From JABHHG01 sp964419445 (lineage in GTDB: Bacteria > Fidelibacterota > Marinisomatia > SCGC-AAA003-L08 > D37C17), in assembly GCA_964419445.1 (NCBI GenBank), contig CAYQPE010000052.1, positions 1 to 11,870 on the forward strand: a stretch of 11,870 nucleotides of DNA. Direction: 5' to 3'. Both the position numbers and the translations under genes were made by a program. The notes beneath the pieces were generated by a model. The model made no database searches, was not told the DNA's origin, and saw only the letters and a program-made list of their open reading frames with translations. Of this stretch, positions 1 through 5,598 are shown one piece after another. The number at the start of each line of letters is the position of its first letter. Positions within the stretch are counted from its first letter, which is position 1.

Positions 1-1
1 A

Positions 2-364
2 ACTAAACGAAAAGAGTTTGAAAGTAGATCGAATTATGTTCGTTCATTAGTGAAAGTTAATAGAGATAAAAATATTTATAATCCATGGGAATTTGTAGTT
101 CAACCCGAAGATAAGCAAATTATCTACGAAAATCTAAAAATCAATGGAGAGTATATTAAAGATTTGGGTACATATACATTAAAGCATGATTACTATTTCT
201 TCGTGGGAGATAATAGGGATAATAGTTACGATTCGCGTTTTTGGGGGTTTGTGCCTGACTATCAAATTTTAGGTACTCCATTGGTTTCACTTATTAATTT
301 AGCTAACTTAGCTCAAATTTTAACAGATCCGTTTAAATTCCTTCGGTTCAATATTGTATCTTAA
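2..364 (+). CDS. lepB: Signal peptidase I, C-terminal part (5' end outside window)
   Basis: This is the C-terminal part of type I signal peptidase, the membrane-bound serine protease that removes signal peptides from exported proteins outside the cytoplasmic membrane. The reading frame is open from base 2, so the gene starts upstream of the window. A GTG at 50 is only an internal valine codon. The key evidence is the family's box E, GDNRDNSYDSR, at 206-238, followed by WGFVP, the usual C-terminal core. The nucleophilic serine (box B) and general-base lysine (box D) are not visible and should lie upstream. The stretch before box E is long and rich in charged residues, which resembles the insertions seen in FCB-group signal peptidases; that comparison is from memory. 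Nothing looks broken. The next gene begins 12 bases after the stop, so the two are probably co-transcribed. Confidence 0.9.
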   Translation, partial: TKRKEFESRSNYVRSLVKVNRDKNIYNPWEFVVQPEDKQIIYENLKINGEYIKDLGTYTLKHDYYFFVGDNRDNSYDSRFWGFVPDYQILGTPLVSLINLANLAQILTDPFKFLRFNIVS

Positions 365-376
365 GTAAATTTATAT

Positions 377-811
377 ATGTTCGGATTTATTGCATTTGCG
401 TTTAAATTAATTTTTGCAGCCATACTTGGGGGAGTATTCAGCTATATAACCACGTCTAATGACGATGGTGAAGACCGCTCTGATATGATTAACACTGCAA
501 TGGTAAGTGTTTTAGCTACATCATTAGTGGCACTTACAGTTCAGTTTCCAGAAAGTTTTCGTGGTTTTGCTGTAGGGGCCTCAATATTTACAATACTCCA
601 TGTAACAAATTCTTTTGTTCAAGAAGAGGAATTAAAAGTGAAATTGCAGATTATATTTGCATCTGTAATTGGAATTATTGTTGGAGTAGGTTATATATTG
701 CAAGGGATTATACTATGTTTTGTGTTATTTGTAATATTAAAAAATAGTGATTCCATATTAGAAAGCTTTAATTCTAGTAAAGACAATGAAATTAAATCAG
801 ATAATGTGTAA
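377..811 (+). CDS. Small multi-pass membrane protein, possibly MgtC/SapB-like
   Basis: This encodes a 144-residue integral membrane protein of uncertain function. Hydrophobic segments lie at about residues 3-24, 38-57, 61-81 and 88-121, the last long enough for two helices. The tail of about 20 residues is polar and charged, and a short acidic loop (about 27-36) follows helix 1. The order of features recalls the MgtC/SapB family: a first helix ending in LGG, a glycine-containing GFAVGAS helix, and a final IGIIVGVGY helix pair. However, the family's conserved arginine-threonine-histidine segment after the first loop is not evident, so the link is weak. It starts at ATG 377 with no clear Shine-Dalgarno sequence, 12 bases after the signal peptidase stop, and no terminator separates the two. 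I treat it as an unrecognised membrane protein with a possible MgtC-like fold. Confidence 0.7.
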   Translation: MFGFIAFAFKLIFAAILGGVFSYITTSNDDGEDRSDMINTAMVSVLATSLVALTVQFPESFRGFAVGASIFTILHVTNSFVQEEELKVKLQIIFASVIGIIVGVGYILQGIILCFVLFVILKNSDSILESFNSSKDNEIKSDNV

Positions 812-911
812 AAAGTGAAATTAGGCATTGTTTGACTATTCCAAAAGGTTAAAAATTTAGCATCCCAAATAATTAAAAATCTGATAATTTTAGATACAAC
901 TGGAGCACATC

Positions 912-1265
912 TTGAGCATAGATTTAGATACCACAGAAGGTCGGAAAAAGTATTTAACTGAAAAATTAGACAATTTACTTGATGGCATTAATGAATCCTA
1001 CGGGAAATTATTATTGGATGAGTTAATTATTCGTCTTGAATTGACAGTAAAAGAGTTTAATGAAGAAATGAAAGTTCTTGTTGATCAACTGGTTAAAAAA
1101 GAAAAAGAACGTCAGCAAATTTTAGAAATGATGAAAACAAGTGAATCAGTACCTACTGCATCAGATTCTAAGGGAGAAGCTGAAACTGATACTGATACTC
1201 CAGAAGTTGAAGCAGTAGAGTTATCAGAATGGGAAAAAAAGTTAGAAAAGATTGAGAAAGGTTAA
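912..1265 (+). CDS. Acidic coiled-coil protein of unknown function
   Basis: I do not recognise this 117-residue protein. It has no signal peptide or membrane segment and is probably cytoplasmic. Residues about 10-75 are helical and heptad-like, rich in Leu, Glu and Lys (for example KLDNLLDGI and KVLVDQLVKKEKERQQ). An acidic, low-complexity linker rich in Ser, Thr, Asp and Glu follows at about 76-103, and a short amphipathic helix at about 104-117 ends the protein. The start is TTG at 912. It is chosen because GGAG at 902-905 sits six bases upstream and no in-frame ATG occurs before residue 53. The stop is followed after three bases by the next gene, which encodes a membrane-anchored coiled coil. 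The two are therefore likely translated together and may interact, but that is inference from spacing and helix content only. Confidence 0.75.
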   Translation: MSIDLDTTEGRKKYLTEKLDNLLDGINESYGKLLLDELIIRLELTVKEFNEEMKVLVDQLVKKEKERQQILEMMKTSESVPTASDSKGEAETDTDTPEVEAVELSEWEKKLEKIEKG

Positions 1266-1268
1266 ATA

Positions 1269-1769
1269 ATGCAACGAGTAATCGCAGTTGTTACATTTTT
1301 TATTTTATTAGCTGGTGGATATTTTTGGTTTGTTATTGATGAATCACGTACATCACAAATGCAAGAGCTAGAGTCTAGTGATGTAACGCTAAAAGGTGAT
1401 GTGAATTCCACTTTAGAAGTACATGATCGTCTTGAATTAAGATGGATTGGTACGAGCAAACATGTAAAAACACTTCAAGAAGAAACCCATGCACATTATG
1501 ATGCTTATGCTACAAAAATGGATTCAATTGATGTGGTTTTTGAAAGAATGAAGTTAGATATAGAGCAGTTGGAAGAACGAATCATTCAAAAGTTGGATAG
1601 ACTGAATGACAATATTCAGAATGTTTCAGATTCATTCGATTCTTACAAACGTAAAAACAATAGAGATGTTCGTGAAATTAAGAATGATTTGGGTACATTA
1701 CGTGATGATTTAACTGCTATAGATAAGCAATTAAATCCCAAAAAATATGAAGAGAAGAAAAAGGAATAA
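1269..1769 (+). CDS. Membrane-anchored coiled-coil protein of unknown function
   Basis: I do not recognise this 166-residue protein. One hydrophobic segment at residues about 3-22 could be a membrane anchor or an uncleaved signal, and no lipobox cysteine follows it. The rest is hydrophilic. From about 62 to 155 it is strongly helical with heptad spacing (for example KLDIEQLEERIIQKLDRL and LGTLRDDLTAIDKQL), which predicts a long coiled coil, and the tail is lysine and glutamate rich. The layout, one anchor plus a long helix, suits a structural or spacer role at the membrane, but no function can be assigned. The start at ATG 1269 is supported by GAAAGG at 1256-1261. The gene lies three bases after the soluble coiled-coil gene and is closed by the terminator at 1794-1821, so it is the last gene of this unit. 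Confidence 0.75.
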   Translation: MQRVIAVVTFFILLAGGYFWFVIDESRTSQMQELESSDVTLKGDVNSTLEVHDRLELRWIGTSKHVKTLQEETHAHYDAYATKMDSIDVVFERMKLDIEQLEERIIQKLDRLNDNIQNVSDSFDSYKRKNNRDVREIKNDLGTLRDDLTAIDKQLNPKKYEEKKKE

Positions 1770-1793
1770 GTACTTTTTTATAATATTGTAATG

Positions 1794-1822
1794 AAAAGGG
1801 ATGGGTAACCATCCCTTTTTTA
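1794..1822 (+). terminator. Rho-independent terminator
   Basis: An 11-bp perfect inverted repeat, AAAAGGGATGG at 1794-1804 and CCATCCCTTTT at 1809-1819, encloses the loop GTAA and runs into a T tract that begins at 1816. It lies 25 bases after the stop of the membrane-anchored coiled-coil gene and should end that unit. The A-rich left arm means it could also act on transcripts from the other strand, but no minus-strand gene is nearby. Confidence 0.9.
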
Positions 1823-1886
1823 TTTAATTTTCAATTTTCTATCATTAAGTTACTGCGTTACTTTTTTAATCAAATTGAGTTTATAT

Positions 1887-2234
1887 ATGTTTTCAACAAA
1901 AGATATTATTGGTGATGTGGTTTTTATTTCATTTCAGGATGTGAGTCAATTTTCCGATATTGGACTTTCAACGCCATCATCTCACTTTTTAGTAAAAGGA
2001 CAAGATCATTTAGGGCTTTGGGTTGAACATCCAGGCTTATGCATCATTACTTCAGAAGATGAAGATGGGAAGCCATTGCCAGCTGAAAAGCAACTACGTG
2101 AAGAAATTGAAGCTATATTTTTTGTCCATTGGCATCAAATAAAAACTATCATGCATTATCCAAAGCGTGAAGGATATGATTTGACTCAAGAATTATTCAC
2201 AAAAAAAATAGGCTTCATGCAAGGAGAAGAATAA
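1887..2234 (+). CDS. Unknown 115-residue protein upstream of cold-shock gene
   Basis: I do not recognise this protein. It is soluble-looking, with no signal peptide or membrane segment. The first 55 residues appear to be mostly beta strands (DVVFISF, HFLVKG, LGLWVEH, LCIITSE). A helical, glutamate-rich stretch follows at about 66-75, then a strand-like IEAIFFVHWHQIKTIMHYP at about 74-92 with several His and aromatic residues. Alternating short strands of this kind would fit a small beta barrel, possibly Sm- or SH3-like, but that is a guess from pattern only. A start at ATG 1887 is preferred, with a weak GAG seven bases upstream. A TTG at 1875 would add four residues and has no better ribosome site. 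The stop overlaps the cold-shock gene's ATG by one base, so the pair is very likely translationally coupled. Confidence 0.8.
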   Translation: MFSTKDIIGDVVFISFQDVSQFSDIGLSTPSSHFLVKGQDHLGLWVEHPGLCIITSEDEDGKPLPAEKQLREEIEAIFFVHWHQIKTIMHYPKREGYDLTQELFTKKIGFMQGEE

Positions 2235-2428
2235 TGTTAACTGGAAAAGTTAAAATGTGGGAAAATGGTAAAGGATGGGGTTTTATAGAAGGTGATGACG
2301 GAGAAGAGTATTTTTTAAATATTGCTAATGTAAGAAAAGGTCAAAATATACGTACTGGAATAAGAGTTAAATTTGATTATGCAGAAACTCAACGTGGCCC
2401 TGAGGCTGAAAACGTAACTATATATTAA
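2234..2428 (+). CDS. Divergent cold-shock-domain protein
   Basis: This 64-residue protein is a single cold-shock domain, a five-stranded OB fold that binds single-stranded RNA or DNA. The family signature is visible: the opening MLTGKVKMWENGKGWGFI, RNP1 at residues 13-19 (KGWGFIE, with Trp where Phe is usual), and the closing pattern RGPEAENV, typical of the last strand. RNP2 is degenerate: YFLNIANV at 26-33 replaces the usual VFVHFSAI, so the stacking His and one Phe are lost. It may bind nucleic acid differently or more weakly than CspA. Start choice is secure: AAGGAG at 2221-2226 lies seven bases before ATG 2234, and the ATG shares one base with the upstream stop. A terminator begins inside the stop codon region, so this is the last gene of a two-gene unit. 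Confidence 0.9.
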   Translation: MLTGKVKMWENGKGWGFIEGDDGEEYFLNIANVRKGQNIRTGIRVKFDYAETQRGPEAENVTIY

Positions 2429-2449
2429 AGGCTCTGTTGAGCCTTTTTT
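2427..2449 (+). terminator. Rho-independent terminator overlapping the csp stop codon
   Basis: The inverted repeat AAAGGCTC (2427-2434) and GAGCCTTT (2439-2446) has an eight-bp perfect stem with the loop TGTT and ends in six T residues (2444-2449). The left arm takes in the last two bases of the cold-shock gene's TAA. It separates that unit from the sigma-factor operon that follows. Confidence 0.88.
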
Positions 2450-2455
2450 ATTTCA

Positions 2456-2481
2456 GTTAACTTTTTATTTATAATAATGTC
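2456..2481 (+). promoter_or_regulatory. Candidate promoter of the sigma-factor operon
   Basis: The 44 bases between the terminator and the sigma gene must hold the operon's promoter if the terminator is efficient. Two readings are possible. A perfect TATAAT is present at 2470-2475, but it has no good TTGACA-like -35 at the right distance. Alternatively, AAC at 2459-2461 and GTC at 2479-2481, separated by 17 bases, resemble the AAC/GTC cores of many ECF-type promoters, which would fit autoregulation. Both are short matches in AT-rich DNA. Confidence 0.3.
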
Positions 2482-2493
2482 AAAAAGCTGGGA

Positions 2494-3021
2494 ATGGACG
2501 ATAAGCAGTTAATTCAAGAGTTCTTACGTGGAAATGAAAAGTGTTTTGATAAATTAGTGCTAAATCATGAAATGTGGGTAAAAAATATGATTTTAGGTAT
2601 GGTTAAAAATAAAGAAGACTCTGAAGATATTGCCCAAGATGTGTTTGTTAAAATTTATTTTGCTTTGAACAGGTTTCGTTTTGAGTCAGAATTTAAAACG
2701 TGGATGTATAGAATAGTTGTAAATAAAGTAAATAATTATTTTAGAAAACAAAAGTTGAGAAACTTATTTTCGGGAGAGTTTAAAGAAGATATATATGAAG
2801 AAAAAAGTAGTAATTCAAAAAGTGAAAATAAAATATTTGAGTTTACCCATAAACTTCCCAAAGTGCAACGCAGTGTAGTTATGCTTAGAGTATATCAAGA
2901 TTTACCATTTAAAATTATAGGAGAAGTATTATCAATTACCGAAAATTCAGCAAAGGTCTCATTTCATAAAGCGAAAGCTAATTTAAAAAAACAATATATA
3001 GAGAAATACGAAAATGAATAA
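2494..3021 (+). CDS. ECF-family RNA polymerase sigma factor
   Basis: This 175-residue protein is an extracytoplasmic-function (ECF) sigma factor that directs RNA polymerase to a small set of promoters. Sigma region 2 spans about residues 16-86, with the core-binding and -10 segments visible in EDSEDIAQDVFVKIY and in FKTWMYRIVVNKVNNYFRK. A lysine- and serine-rich linker follows at about 87-115. Region 4, at about 118-167, has the usual LPKVQRSVVMLRVYQDLPF opening and a helix-turn-helix ending in KVSFHKAKANLKK. Length and order match the family. It starts at ATG 2494 after a GGGA that sits too close to be a normal ribosome site. Its last eight bases overlap the next gene, a short membrane protein, and an exported CpxP-like protein follows. 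That arrangement suggests control by an envelope signal. Confidence 0.93.
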   Translation: MDDKQLIQEFLRGNEKCFDKLVLNHEMWVKNMILGMVKNKEDSEDIAQDVFVKIYFALNRFRFESEFKTWMYRIVVNKVNNYFRKQKLRNLFSGEFKEDIYEEKSSNSKSENKIFEFTHKLPKVQRSVVMLRVYQDLPFKIIGEVLSITENSAKVSFHKAKANLKKQYIEKYENE

Positions 3022-3349
3022 TTCTATATTTTTAGACTCAATCCACCAAAAAATTCACCATAAGAAAAGGCAATTTTTAGTTTTATATTCAGTGAGTATG
3101 TTGGTGGTATCTTCGTTTTTTGGATATACTTCGTATTCTCAAATTAATTATAATTATTATCAAAACTTGTGGATGGAAAATCAAATGTATGATTTAGAGT
3201 ATTATACGTGGGAAATGCCAGTTGTATTATCTGATGATATCATGTTTGAATATTTATTAGATAATCATGAATTGGATGAATTCCTTGAATTAATCGAAGA
3301 ATCTACATCACATAAAAATACCATACAATCAATTAAGTTAGGAGTTTAA
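3014..3349 (+). CDS. Short single-pass membrane protein, putative partner of the ECF sigma factor
   Basis: I do not recognise the family of this 111-residue protein. It has a basic, His- and Lys-rich N-terminus of about 19 residues, one transmembrane helix at about 20-37, and an outer part rich in Tyr and acidic residues. That outer part ends in a helical segment (DDIMFEYLLDN, ELDEFLELIEE) at about 74-97. Its position directly after an ECF sigma gene, overlapping it by eight bases, is where an anti-sigma factor is normally found. However, no zinc-type HxxxCxxC motif is present and the cytoplasmic part is too short for an ordinary anti-sigma domain. It may be a minimal anti-sigma factor, or a membrane adaptor between the sigma factor and the exported protein downstream. 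Expression together with the sigma factor is well supported by the overlap; the role is inference. Confidence 0.7.
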   Translation: MNNSIFLDSIHQKIHHKKRQFLVLYSVSMLVVSSFFGYTSYSQINYNYYQNLWMENQMYDLEYYTWEMPVVLSDDIMFEYLLDNHELDEFLELIEESTSHKNTIQSIKLGV

Positions 3350-3832
3350 ATGAATTATCGTAGTAATGTCATTTTTATAATATGTATTTTATCTATTGCC
3401 TTTTCTAAACCATGGGGAAAATCGCATCATGGTAAAATGGATCATGGTGATGTTGAAATGTTGAAAAAATGGAAATTAATAGAATTTTTAGAATTAGAAG
3501 AGTCTCAAAGTGACGCATTCTTTTTACATGTTTCAAAATTTCAAAAAGAAATGAAAGCATTAAGATCGAGGGAGCGTGAGCTTTTCCAATCTATTGAAAA
3601 TAGTATAGATGAAAATAAACTAACTAAAAATATGGTGGATACAACGTCTAAAGAATACTTTAAAATTGAAAATGAAAAAGTAGAATTGCGACGAAATCAT
3701 CATAAAGATGTGGGAGAAGTACTAAATCCATCACAATTAGCAAAGTATATCATTTTTGATCACCATTTCAAGAAAAGAATTAAGGATCATTTTAAAGGTA
3801 AAAAAGGAAGACCTCACCAGCGTCGGTTTTAG
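3350..3832 (+). CDS. Exported CpxP/Spy-like protein ('sensor of ECF sigma factor' type)
   Basis: This 160-residue protein begins with a signal peptide (about residues 1-19, hydrophobic IFIICILSIAFS), so it should act in the periplasm. A His-rich patch, SHHGKMDHGD at 25-34, follows. The rest is helical and charged, with two LxxxQ-like turns, ELEESQSDAF at 48-57 and LNPSQLAKYI at 125-134. These correspond to the LTxxQ motifs of the Spy/CpxP family, which are periplasmic chaperones or sensors of misfolded protein and metal. Proteins of this shape next to ECF sigma genes in Bacteroidota are annotated as sensors of the sigma factor. The tail is very basic. The start is ATG 3350, right after the previous stop, with AGGAG at 3340-3344. 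The terminator at 3852-3901 ends this three-gene operon. The His patch may bind metal, but this is not shown. Confidence 0.8.
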   Translation: MNYRSNVIFIICILSIAFSKPWGKSHHGKMDHGDVEMLKKWKLIEFLELEESQSDAFFLHVSKFQKEMKALRSRERELFQSIENSIDENKLTKNMVDTTSKEYFKIENEKVELRRNHHKDVGEVLNPSQLAKYIIFDHHFKKRIKDHFKGKKGRPHQRRF

Positions 3833-3851
3833 AAAAATTCCGTTCACATAA

Positions 3852-3901
3852 AAATCCCTCATTGGCGTTATTTATTATAATAAAATGAGGGATTTCTTTT
3901 T
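3852..3901 (+). terminator. Rho-independent terminator
   Basis: A 12-bp perfect inverted repeat, AAATCCCTCATT at 3852-3863 and AATGAGGGATTT at 3884-3895, encloses a 20-base AT-rich loop that can itself fold partly. CTTTTT follows directly. It ends the sigma-factor operon and separates it from folB. Confidence 0.85.
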
Positions 3902-3941
3902 AATATTCCATCCTGTTTAATTCCTAGTATTACTTAGTTGG

Positions 3942-4295
3942 ATGGATAAAATAAAAATCAAAAACATGCAATTCTTTGCCTATCACGGAGTTGCAGCTGA
4001 TGAAAAGAAAAATGGGCAGAAGTTTGAGGTAGATTTGACAGTGACAACTCCCTTAAAGGTTGCAGGTCAAAATGATGATTTAACCCAAACTATCGATTAT
4101 TCAATTTTATTTGATATTGTAAAAACCGAAATGGATAAGCAATCAATTGATTTAATTGAAACCGTAGGGGAAAATATTGCGTCATCTATTATTAAAAAAT
4201 TTGATGTTGAAAATGTAAATGTAGTAATTCGAAAGCCTAATGCACCCATAAAAGGTAACTTTGACTATGTATCAATTGAGATTAACCGCCCATAA
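3942..4295 (+). CDS. folB: Dihydroneopterin aldolase
   Basis: FolB cleaves 7,8-dihydroneopterin to 6-hydroxymethyl-7,8-dihydropterin and glycolaldehyde in tetrahydrofolate synthesis, in the cytoplasm. The 117-residue length is typical. Recognisable positions are the YHGV turn at 14-17 followed by Glu21, the DDLTQTIDYS strand with Tyr53, Glu73 in LIETVGENIA, and Lys98 in VVIRKPNAP. By alignment with Staphylococcus aureus FolB (Glu22, Tyr54, Glu74, Lys100) these are the substrate-binding and catalytic residues, so the enzyme should be active. It starts at ATG 3942 without a clear ribosome site. Its TAA shares one base with the folK ATG. It is the first gene of the eight-gene chain that ends with smc, so a promoter is expected between 3902 and 3941, but I could not identify one. 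Confidence 0.93.
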   Translation: MDKIKIKNMQFFAYHGVAADEKKNGQKFEVDLTVTTPLKVAGQNDDLTQTIDYSILFDIVKTEMDKQSIDLIETVGENIASSIIKKFDVENVNVVIRKPNAPIKGNFDYVSIEINRP

Positions 4296-4807
4296 TGAAT
4301 AATCGTGTATTTTTAGGTTTAGGGTCTAATATTGGTGATAGATATAAAAATTTGCAATCCACCATTCAAAAAATATTTTCTTTTAAATATTTTCATCTTG
4401 TTCAAAAATCACCAATTTATGAAACCCCACCATTGTACAATATAAATCAACCATCGTTTTTAAATTTAGTTATAGAGATAAATACAGATTTATCTCCAAT
4501 ACAAATTTTAGATTTTATTAAGAATATTGAAAAGGATATGGGGCGAGATATAGAAAATGGACATAATCATCCTCGTACAATTGATATAGATATCCTTGCT
4601 ATGAATGATGATGTAGTCAAAATGGAAAATCTGAAAATTCCACATCCTAAAATTACTGAACGAAAATTTGTTCTTCAACCTTGGTCAGATATAGCAGAAG
4701 ATTTTATATTGCAGCCTATGAATAGAAGTATAAAATCATTGCTTAATTCAACAAACGATTCATCTCAGTTAAAAAGATATATAAATACAGTGGAAATAGT
4801 AAATTGA
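4295..4807 (+). CDS. folK: 2-amino-4-hydroxy-6-hydroxymethyldihydropteridine diphosphokinase (HPPK)
   Basis: FolK transfers pyrophosphate from ATP to 6-hydroxymethyl-7,8-dihydropterin, the step after FolB, giving the substrate for dihydropteroate synthase. In the 170-residue protein the N-terminal GLGSNIGDR (8-16) and the ETPPLY segment (43-48) with QPSFLNLV (52-59) are typical. The family signature is PRTIDIDIL at 93-101, where Asp97 and Asp99 should hold the two magnesium ions. IPHPKITERKFVLQPW (115-130) is the usual C-terminal motif. The residues before the signature (GHNH) differ from the common RxGPR form, a mild variation. Start and end are both coupled: the ATG overlaps the folB stop by one base, and the TGA overlaps the TTG of the deoxynucleoside kinase by four bases. 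Confidence 0.95.
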   Translation: MNNRVFLGLGSNIGDRYKNLQSTIQKIFSFKYFHLVQKSPIYETPPLYNINQPSFLNLVIEINTDLSPIQILDFIKNIEKDMGRDIENGHNHPRTIDIDILAMNDDVVKMENLKIPHPKITERKFVLQPWSDIAEDFILQPMNRSIKSLLNSTNDSSQLKRYINTVEIVN

Positions 4808-5445
4808 AATCTGCATATCATATCGCCATTGAAGGTACAATTGGTGTAGGTAAAACTAGTTTAGCAAAAATATTAAGCGAAAAGTTGGATGCACGTTTAG
4901 TATTAGAAAAGTTTGAAGAAAATCCCTTTTTAGAAGAGTTTTATGATGATCCTGACCGATATGCATTTCAAACTCAATTATGGTTTTTATTGTCACGATT
5001 TAGACAACAGCAAGATCTACAACAGATGGATTTATTTACTTCAGCAATAGTTTCAGACTATATGTTTGTTAAAGATCGTTTATTTGCAGCATTAAACCTT
5101 AATGATAATGAAATGAAACTCTATGATATGGTGGCAAAAATATTAGAAAAAAATGTCATTGAACCAGATTTAGTGATTTTTTTACAATCTGATACTGAGC
5201 GATTAATGCAAAATATTAAAAAGCGTGGACGTGATTATGAGCTGAATATGGATTGGAAATATATTGATGCACTAAATCAGGTATATAATGAATACTTTTT
5301 CCGATACGATAAGAGTCCGCTATTTATAATCAACTCCAATGATATTGATTTTGTAAACAATGAAGATGATTTAAAATCTATCTTCGAATTTATTCAAACT
5401 CCTGGTCAGGGCACTCGTTATTATAATCCATTAAAAAGTTTATGA
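4804..5445 (+). CDS. Deoxynucleoside kinase (dCK/dGK family)
   Basis: This 213-residue enzyme phosphorylates deoxynucleosides to monophosphates in the salvage pathway; which base it prefers cannot be read from the sequence. The P-loop GTIGVGKT is at residues 11-18. The family segment ENPFLEEFYDDP (39-50) leads into YAFQTQLWFLLSRF (53-66), and KDR at 90-92 matches the DR(S/Y) region. The arginine-rich lid, KKRGRDYE, is at 139-146. The start is TTG 4804, which overlaps the folK stop in a TTGA arrangement equivalent to ATGA coupling, and no in-frame ATG occurs before Met75, beyond the P-loop. Linkage of folK to this kinase, sometimes as a fused protein, is something I recall from FCB-group bacteria. 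Here they are two separate but coupled genes. The stop overlaps a further small gene by four bases. Confidence 0.92.
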   Translation: MKSAYHIAIEGTIGVGKTSLAKILSEKLDARLVLEKFEENPFLEEFYDDPDRYAFQTQLWFLLSRFRQQQDLQQMDLFTSAIVSDYMFVKDRLFAALNLNDNEMKLYDMVAKILEKNVIEPDLVIFLQSDTERLMQNIKKRGRDYELNMDWKYIDALNQVYNEYFFRYDKSPLFIINSNDIDFVNNEDDLKSIFEFIQTPGQGTRYYNPLKSL

Positions 5446-5597
5446 TATCTAAGATATTTCTCTTAATCTTTTTTATTTGGGTAATAAAAACTCTCTTATC
5501 TTCAACAAAGAATAATAAAGCCTCAACAACTCAACATAAATCTTCAAGTAAAAAGTCATCTTTGGACATTAAAGATGGCGAATTTGAGGAGATGTAA
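5442..5597 (+). CDS. Small single-pass membrane protein, 51 residues
   Basis: This short gene was found by reading the gap between the kinase and the dehydrogenase. Its ATG (5442-5444) overlaps the kinase TGA as ATGA, and its TAA (5595-5597) ends one base before the dehydrogenase start. The protein has one N-terminal hydrophobic helix at about residues 4-19 (KIFLLIFFIWVIKTLL), then a Ser-, Thr- and Lys-rich stretch (20-40), and an acidic end, DIKDGEFEEM. That layout, a helix followed by a basic linker and a short acidic tail, resembles small membrane proteins common in FCB genomes, but I cannot name a family. The ribosome site of the next gene, GAGGAG, lies in its last codons. Exact fit between two neighbours and the sensible protein layout support a real gene; its function is unknown. 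Confidence 0.65.
   Translation: MISKIFLLIFFIWVIKTLLSSTKNNKASTTQHKSSSKKSSLDIKDGEFEEM
5586..5591 (+). promoter_or_regulatory. Ribosome binding site that fixes the dehydrogenase start
   Basis: GAGGAG lies seven bases before TTG 5599 and inside the last codons of the small membrane-protein gene. It favours the TTG over the upstream in-frame ATG at 5575, which has no such site at a suitable distance. Confidence 0.75.
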
Positions 5598-5598
5598 T

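Noticed and set aside
50..52. GTG as the start of the first gene
   Set aside because: The frame is open to base 2 and the protein lacks the N-terminal half of signal peptidase, so this is an internal codon.
832..860. TTGACT at 832-837 as a -35 element for the coiled-coil pair
   Set aside because: No convincing -10 hexamer sits 16-18 bases downstream; GATAAT at 883-888 is far too distant.
1187..1200. Short ACTGAT repeat in the acidic coiled-coil gene
   Set aside because: It encodes alternating Asp and Thr in a low-complexity linker and is too short to be a meaningful repeat element.
1262..1459. Minus-strand open frame of 65 codons
   Set aside because: It is antisense to the start of the membrane-anchored coiled-coil gene, with no independent support.
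1875..1886. TTG 1875 as start of the unknown gene before csp
   Set aside because: It has no ribosome site, and ATG 1887 is only four codons on with a weak GAG at a usable distance; the choice is not certain.
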